Notes under the pieces: generated by a model
What the model was told of the DNA's origin: nothing
Database searches by the model: none
What the model saw: the letters and a program-made list of their open reading frames with translations, nothing else
Shown here: positions 60,383 to 64,000 of the stretch, in pieces
Layout: each line of letters opens with the position of its first letter
Position numbering within the stretch: the first letter of the stretch is position 1
Program-made: the position numbers and the translations under genes
Assembly: GCA_947165155.1 (NCBI GenBank)
Contig: CAMUZI010000003.1
Coordinates: 1 to 64,000, forward strand
Direction: 5' to 3'
Origin: an uncultured Clostridia bacterium
Lineage (GTDB): Bacteria > Bacillota > Clostridia > Oscillospirales > Acutalibacteraceae
DNA length: 64,000 nt

Positions 60383-61768
60383 ATGCTAGATATACTATCG
60401 AACTTAAATGATGCGCTATATACCTATGTTCTAATAATATTGTTGCTCGGTTGTGGGCTTTACCTTTCATTTAGAACAAAATTCGCGCAAATCAGATTTT
60501 TTTTAGAATCCTTTAAATTAATAACAGAAAAAACAAATACAGGAGGAGTTTCGTCATTTCAAGCTGTTATGATTGCTACTGCCTCCAGGGTTGGTGTTGG
60601 AAATATCATCGGTGTATCATACGCGCTAATAGTGGGAGGTTCAGGTGCACTTCTTTGGATGTGGATAACTGCAATATTAGGATCATCATCCGCATGTGTA
60701 GAATGTATATTAGCACAAATTTATAAAGTACGCAATGGTAATAGTTCCGCATTTACCGGAGGACCTGCATATTATATTCATCGTCTTTCTGGCAAACGTG
60801 GATTAGGTGTTTTGTTTTCTTGGTTATTAATTTTATGTTTTTCAGTTGGATTCAATGGGTTGCAAGCGTACAATTTTTCATCTTCTTTTGAGCATTACAT
60901 AGATGGATATCAAAGTAGTGCTTATAAATATATAGTTGGGTTAGGGCTTTCGTGTGCAATTTTGTTAATAATTTCAAAAGGAATCAAAAGTGTGGGTATA
61001 ATGTCTTCCGTTTTAGTTCCTACGAAAGCTATCATATACATTGGGATTGCACTGTATGTAACTTTGTCTAATATTGATAAACTCCCCTTTATATTTAGAT
61101 CGATAATTTCAAATGCGTTTGATTTCAGAGCTATTTTTGCCGGATTTTCTAGTAGTGCATTAATGATCGGAGTAAAAAGAGGACTTTATTCTAATGAGGC
61201 AGGAATGGGAAGTGCACCAAATGTAGCGGCATCTGCAGATACTAGTCACCCAGCGAGACAGGGAATACTACAGATTTTTTCTGTATTTATGGATACCTTA
61301 ATATGTACTTCTACTGCATTTTTGATTTTAGCTTCTGGTGTAAGTATAAATCCGAATGATACTGGTATCTATGTAGTCCAACAAGCTTTGTCGAGTCAAT
61401 TAGGTGCTTTTGGCATTCACTTCATATCATTTTTCATTCTTCTTTTTTCATTTACCTCGATATTTGGAAATTATTGTTATGCAGAATCAAATATACTTTA
61501 CATATGCGGGACAAATAAGGTGTTAAAATTTTTCAGACCGTTTTGTATAGTTCCGGTATTTTTAGGGACGATAATCAAATCGGAGCTTGCATGGAATATT
61601 GCAGATATTTGCATGGGGTTGATGGCCATAATGAATATAATTTTCATATTAAAAGGTTCTACACAGGCGGTAAAATGCTTAAATAACTACTCTGAGTTGA
61701 AAAAGAAAAATAAGAATATGAAATTTATAGCAAAAGATATTGGAATTAAGGACACTGTTTGGGAGTAG
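60383..61768 (+). CDS. Sodium:alanine symporter, AGCS family
   Basis: A 461-aa transporter with about 11 helices that takes up alanine or glycine with sodium. Family blocks: FQAVMIATASRVGVGNIIGV (GTGN-type motif changed to GVGN), ALLWMWITAILGSSSACVEC, FTGGPAYYI, RGLYSNEAGMGSAPNVAASA and SFTSIFGNYCYAESN. ATG 60383 with GGGGGAAGG upstream. Confidence 0.93.
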   Translation: MLDILSNLNDALYTYVLIILLLGCGLYLSFRTKFAQIRFFLESFKLITEKTNTGGVSSFQAVMIATASRVGVGNIIGVSYALIVGGSGALLWMWITAILGSSSACVECILAQIYKVRNGNSSAFTGGPAYYIHRLSGKRGLGVLFSWLLILCFSVGFNGLQAYNFSSSFEHYIDGYQSSAYKYIVGLGLSCAILLIISKGIKSVGIMSSVLVPTKAIIYIGIALYVTLSNIDKLPFIFRSIISNAFDFRAIFAGFSSSALMIGVKRGLYSNEAGMGSAPNVAASADTSHPARQGILQIFSVFMDTLICTSTAFLILASGVSINPNDTGIYVVQQALSSQLGAFGIHFISFFILLFSFTSIFGNYCYAESNILYICGTNKVLKFFRPFCIVPVFLGTIIKSELAWNIADICMGLMAIMNIIFILKGSTQAVKCLNNYSELKKKNKNMKFIAKDIGIKDTVWE

Positions 61769-62025
61769 CAGGATTTGCTAATGATTAATAATATTCCGAG
61801 AATAAGATTTAAAAAATGAGAGCTTGGTTTATGTCATTTTAGCCCCTTCTTTTTTCATAACAATTTCATGATATAAGATTGTTGATTCAATTCTGATAAT
61901 ACTGTCTAAATTAGTCAATTGAAAAAAATAATTAAAAATGTGAGACTCGATATGATGGACACAGGAATTGGAAGTATGATTTGTAATTGACAGAATTATC
62001 TAATTTGACACATAAGAGGACTCAA
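61769..62025. other. Gene-free stretch after the symporter
   Basis: Nothing recognised; ends with AAGAGGA before the next start. Confidence 0.5.
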
Positions 62026-62517
62026 ATGAATGGTGATGTGCTATTTAAAATTAAAACTAGATTAAGTAAGCCTCTGCTTATTGATGGAGTTAAGTTTTAC
62101 CTTAGGAAAAGAAAGTTTTTTACTTTTTACAGAATATTTGCTATTTCTTTATCATTAATTTTTGGTACATTGAGTATGATTTGGAAACACTATGGTCTTG
62201 CATTGTTTTTTCTATTCATTTTGATTTATTTATTATACATTCACCACTTTTATCACTATATTTTAAAAAAACAATCAAAATATAGTTATGACTTGGAACA
62301 AGAGTGTAATTTTTACGAAGACAGATTAGAAATTAAAACAGATATTTTTAACCTCATTGTTATGTACAGCAAGGTTCATGCTGCGGTCGAGAAAGATAAA
62401 GCTTTTTACCTATTGTTTGAATACTGGATAATTTGCATTGATAAGGGCGCCTTCGTTAAAGAGAAGGAATTGGATAACTTTAAACGTTTTATCAGAAGTA
62501 AGATTGTTTTTGAATGA
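62026..62517 (+). CDS. YcxB-like small membrane protein
   Basis: A 163-aa protein with two membrane helices (about 36-76) and a C-terminal beta domain NFYEDRLEIKTDIFNLIVMY, KVHAAVEKDKAFYLLFEYWI, IDKGAFVKEKELDNFKRFI: the YcxB pattern. Function unknown in all species. ATG 62026 chosen with AAGAGGA upstream; the frame extends to TTG 61987. Confidence 0.75.
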   Translation: MNGDVLFKIKTRLSKPLLIDGVKFYLRKRKFFTFYRIFAISLSLIFGTLSMIWKHYGLALFFLFILIYLLYIHHFYHYILKKQSKYSYDLEQECNFYEDRLEIKTDIFNLIVMYSKVHAAVEKDKAFYLLFEYWIICIDKGAFVKEKELDNFKRFIRSKIVFE

Positions 62518-62530
62518 AGTGTAAAAGTAA

Positions 62531-62673
62531 GGTATTGCTAAAAATAGATAGATAAAGCGAAGTAATTTAAGTACACCAGTTAAAAAAACAACAGAATTAA
62601 AGTAATCAGCAGACTTTATTCCTTCATTTTTCGAGTGATAGTTTCACGATTTCTACCTACTTTTAGCAATACC
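62531..62673 (+). mobile_element. MITE-like element, copy M
   Basis: 143 bp, GGTATTGCTAAAAATAG to CTTTTAGCAATACC, with the standard internal hairpin. It lies 16 bp from the pfkA promoter. Confidence 0.88.
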
Positions 62674-62689
62674 TAGAATAAATTACATG

Positions 62690-62717
62690 TTGACATTACT
62701 TGTAAAATATGTTTAAT
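62690..62717 (+). promoter_or_regulatory. Promoter of pfkA
   Basis: TTGACA (62690-62695), 16-bp spacer, TTTAAT (62712-62717). Confidence 0.65.
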
Positions 62718-62747
62718 AGTACCCATGATCGCAAAGTGGGGTAACAG

Positions 62748-63710
62748 TTGAAAACAGTTGCTATTTTAACAAGTGGAGGAGACGCTCCCGGAATGAACGC
62801 GGTTATTCGTGCGATAGTTGTACTGTCTGTAGCAAATAACTTTCGAATTCTTGGAATTCTAAGGGGATTTGGAGGTTTGATCAACCGCGACGTTTACGAA
62901 ATGAACATACACACAGTTTCGGAGATAATAGAAAAGGGTGGAACGATTCTTTACACTACCAGAAGCCCTGAGTTTCTTACAAATGACGGCTTGAAAAAAG
63001 CTACTGATTCTTGCAGAGACTTGGGAATAGATGTTGTGGTTGTTCTGGGCGGAGAAGGCTCCATTTTGGGTGCGAAGAGGTTATATGAAAACGGAGTAAA
63101 TTGTATTTGTATTCCATGTACTATAGATAATGATGTTCTATGTAGTGATAATTCGATTGGATTTGATACGGCTGTTAATACTGCAACCTCTATGGTTGAT
63201 AAAATTAGAGATACTGCACAGGCACATGATAGATGTAGCGTGATTGAGGTTATGGGAAGAAAATGCGGAAACATAGCACTTCATACGGGGATCTCAGTAG
63301 GTGCCACAGCAATTCTTGTTCCAGAATATAAATTTGATTTTGATTCTGATATAATAGAGAAGATAGGTTTTGCACAAGAAAACGGAAAGAAACATTTTAT
63401 AATAATCGTAGCAGAAGGCCTTAAAATGACACAAGAGATATCGTCTGAGATATCGCTGAGGACTGGGATCGAGTCGAGGGTGTCTATTTTGGGTTATGTT
63501 CAAAGAGGTGGCGCTCCGAGTTCCGCTGATAGGATTTTAGCAAGTAAAATGGGATGTTTTGCTGTTGAACTTATTGTAGAAAATAACTTGAATAATGTGG
63601 TATCAGTTGTCGGAAATTCTATGTCTCCGGTCCCTTTTTCGGAGATAAGAAATTTCAAGAAGAAATTTGATTTTAGTACATATGAAAAAGCGTTGAGTAT
63701 ATCAACATAA
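62748..63710 (+). CDS. pfkA: 6-phosphofructokinase
   Basis: Phosphorylates fructose 6-phosphate. The 320-aa protein has AILTSGGDAPGMNAVIRA (ATP site), GGTILYTTRSPEF, VVLGGEGSI, the substrate motif IPCTIDNDVLCSDNSIGFDTA (catalytic TID), EVMGRKCGNIALHTG and LGYVQRGGAPSSADR. The usual GGxGS nucleotide motif is kept as GGEGS. Length is normal. TTG 62748 with GTGGGG upstream. Confidence 0.96.
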   Translation: MKTVAILTSGGDAPGMNAVIRAIVVLSVANNFRILGILRGFGGLINRDVYEMNIHTVSEIIEKGGTILYTTRSPEFLTNDGLKKATDSCRDLGIDVVVVLGGEGSILGAKRLYENGVNCICIPCTIDNDVLCSDNSIGFDTAVNTATSMVDKIRDTAQAHDRCSVIEVMGRKCGNIALHTGISVGATAILVPEYKFDFDSDIIEKIGFAQENGKKHFIIIVAEGLKMTQEISSEISLRTGIESRVSILGYVQRGGAPSSADRILASKMGCFAVELIVENNLNNVVSVVGNSMSPVPFSEIRNFKKKFDFSTYEKALSIST

Positions 63711-63794
63711 TAATATTCGGCTTTTGGATTTTGTTAGCGCTTATAATAATTCTTGTAAGATTTAATTTTTAAAAGAATAGTCTTTGGAGGTGAA

Positions 63795-64000
63795 ATGAGA
63801 GATAAGAAAAGCGGTTATTTGAAGCATCTTTTTTTGTTTTTTTTCACCCTACTTTGTCTTTCAGGCATCGGCATGGTTTACCTAGATTGGATATACTCTA
63901 AGATAAACGATAAAGATGTCATCATCATAGATGGATGCAAGGATAGTAATGAGACAAGTATGAACAATGAGGTATTAAATATTTTAATGCTAGGTGTTGA
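63795..64000 (+). CDS. LytR-CpsA-Psr (LCP) family protein, N-terminal part
   Basis: ATG 63795 with TGGAGGTG upstream. The visible 68 residues have a basic start, a membrane helix (HLFLFFFTLLCLSGIGMVYL), a charged linker and the beginning of the LCP domain (NILMLGVD) at the window edge. LCP proteins attach glycopolymers to peptidoglycan. Truncated by the window. Confidence 0.6.
   Translation, partial: MRDKKSGYLKHLFLFFFTLLCLSGIGMVYLDWIYSKINDKDVIIIDGCKDSNETSMNNEVLNILMLGV

Overview
The window looks like AT-rich DNA from a host-associated, spore-related member of the Clostridia. Evidence: low GC throughout, SD-rich starts with frequent GTG/TTG, spo0A, both dipicolinate synthase subunits (spoVFA/spoVFB), a Ger(x)C germination protein, pyruvate:ferredoxin oxidoreductase, archaeal/eukaryote-type ProS, and no respiratory genes. 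TGA is a normal stop (for example yebC, VanY). The genome looks to be decaying and rearranging: there are at least 13 copies of one short inverted-repeat element, many pseudogenes, an isolated 5S rRNA, an orphan rpsR, incomplete transporters, and repeated tandem duplications of gene ends. A reduced Oscillospiraceae-like symbiont of a eukaryote (such as those of gut protists) would fit; this is inference.

Layout. 1-7.6 kb (minus strand): mtaB, a PASTA protein, a VanY-type carboxypeptidase, a metallophosphoesterase, nfo and gpsA. 7.6-9.3 kb: two related secreted surface proteins. 9.5-12.4 kb: small gene plus spo0A, then mnmA with duplicated ends. 12.4-17.3 kb: accessory island with a secreted kinase-like protein, phage remnants, a secreted RING/zinc-finger protein, tRNA-Ser(CGA) and a secreted membrane protein. 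17.4-20.4 kb: IS1-like remnants, gerC, 5S rRNA, tRNA-Thr, tRNA-Pro and a TM2 pseudogene. 20.6-27.2 kb: rpsR, dxs, yebC, then a response regulator/histidine kinase/prmC operon. 27.4-32.1 kb: livKHMGF-like operon behind a leucine-rich leader peptide and attenuator-like hairpin. 33.2-38.3 kb: nifJ, spoVFB, spoVFA. 38.4-43.4 kb: three more secreted effector-like proteins around obgE and a tRNA-Ser(GGA). 43.4-48 kb: M23 peptidase, a decayed kinase gene, small sigma-like and zinc-ribbon genes, a tyrosine recombinase. 48.2-50.2 kb: a 650-aa effector-like protein. 50.2-57 kb: azlCD, proS, znuA/znuC, alaS. 57.5-58.5 kb: secreted protein with a nuclear-localisation-like tail. 58.7-64 kb: two-component ABC transporter, AGCS symporter, YcxB-like protein, pfkA and the start of an LCP-family gene.

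The most interesting signal is a scattered set of eight secreted proteins of unusual design. Five share one plan: signal peptide, long Lys/Arg/Asn-rich disordered stretch, one Gly-rich hydrophobic segment, then a different C-terminal domain. One has a mirrored order, one is a secreted RING/PHD-like zinc protein, and one carries a basic NLS-like tail. One C-terminal domain is a eukaryotic-type protein kinase, and a second kinase gene is decayed nearby. Several have strong sigma-A-type promoters and lie beside tRNAs or mobile-element copies. Together they look like an effector repertoire aimed at a eukaryotic host.
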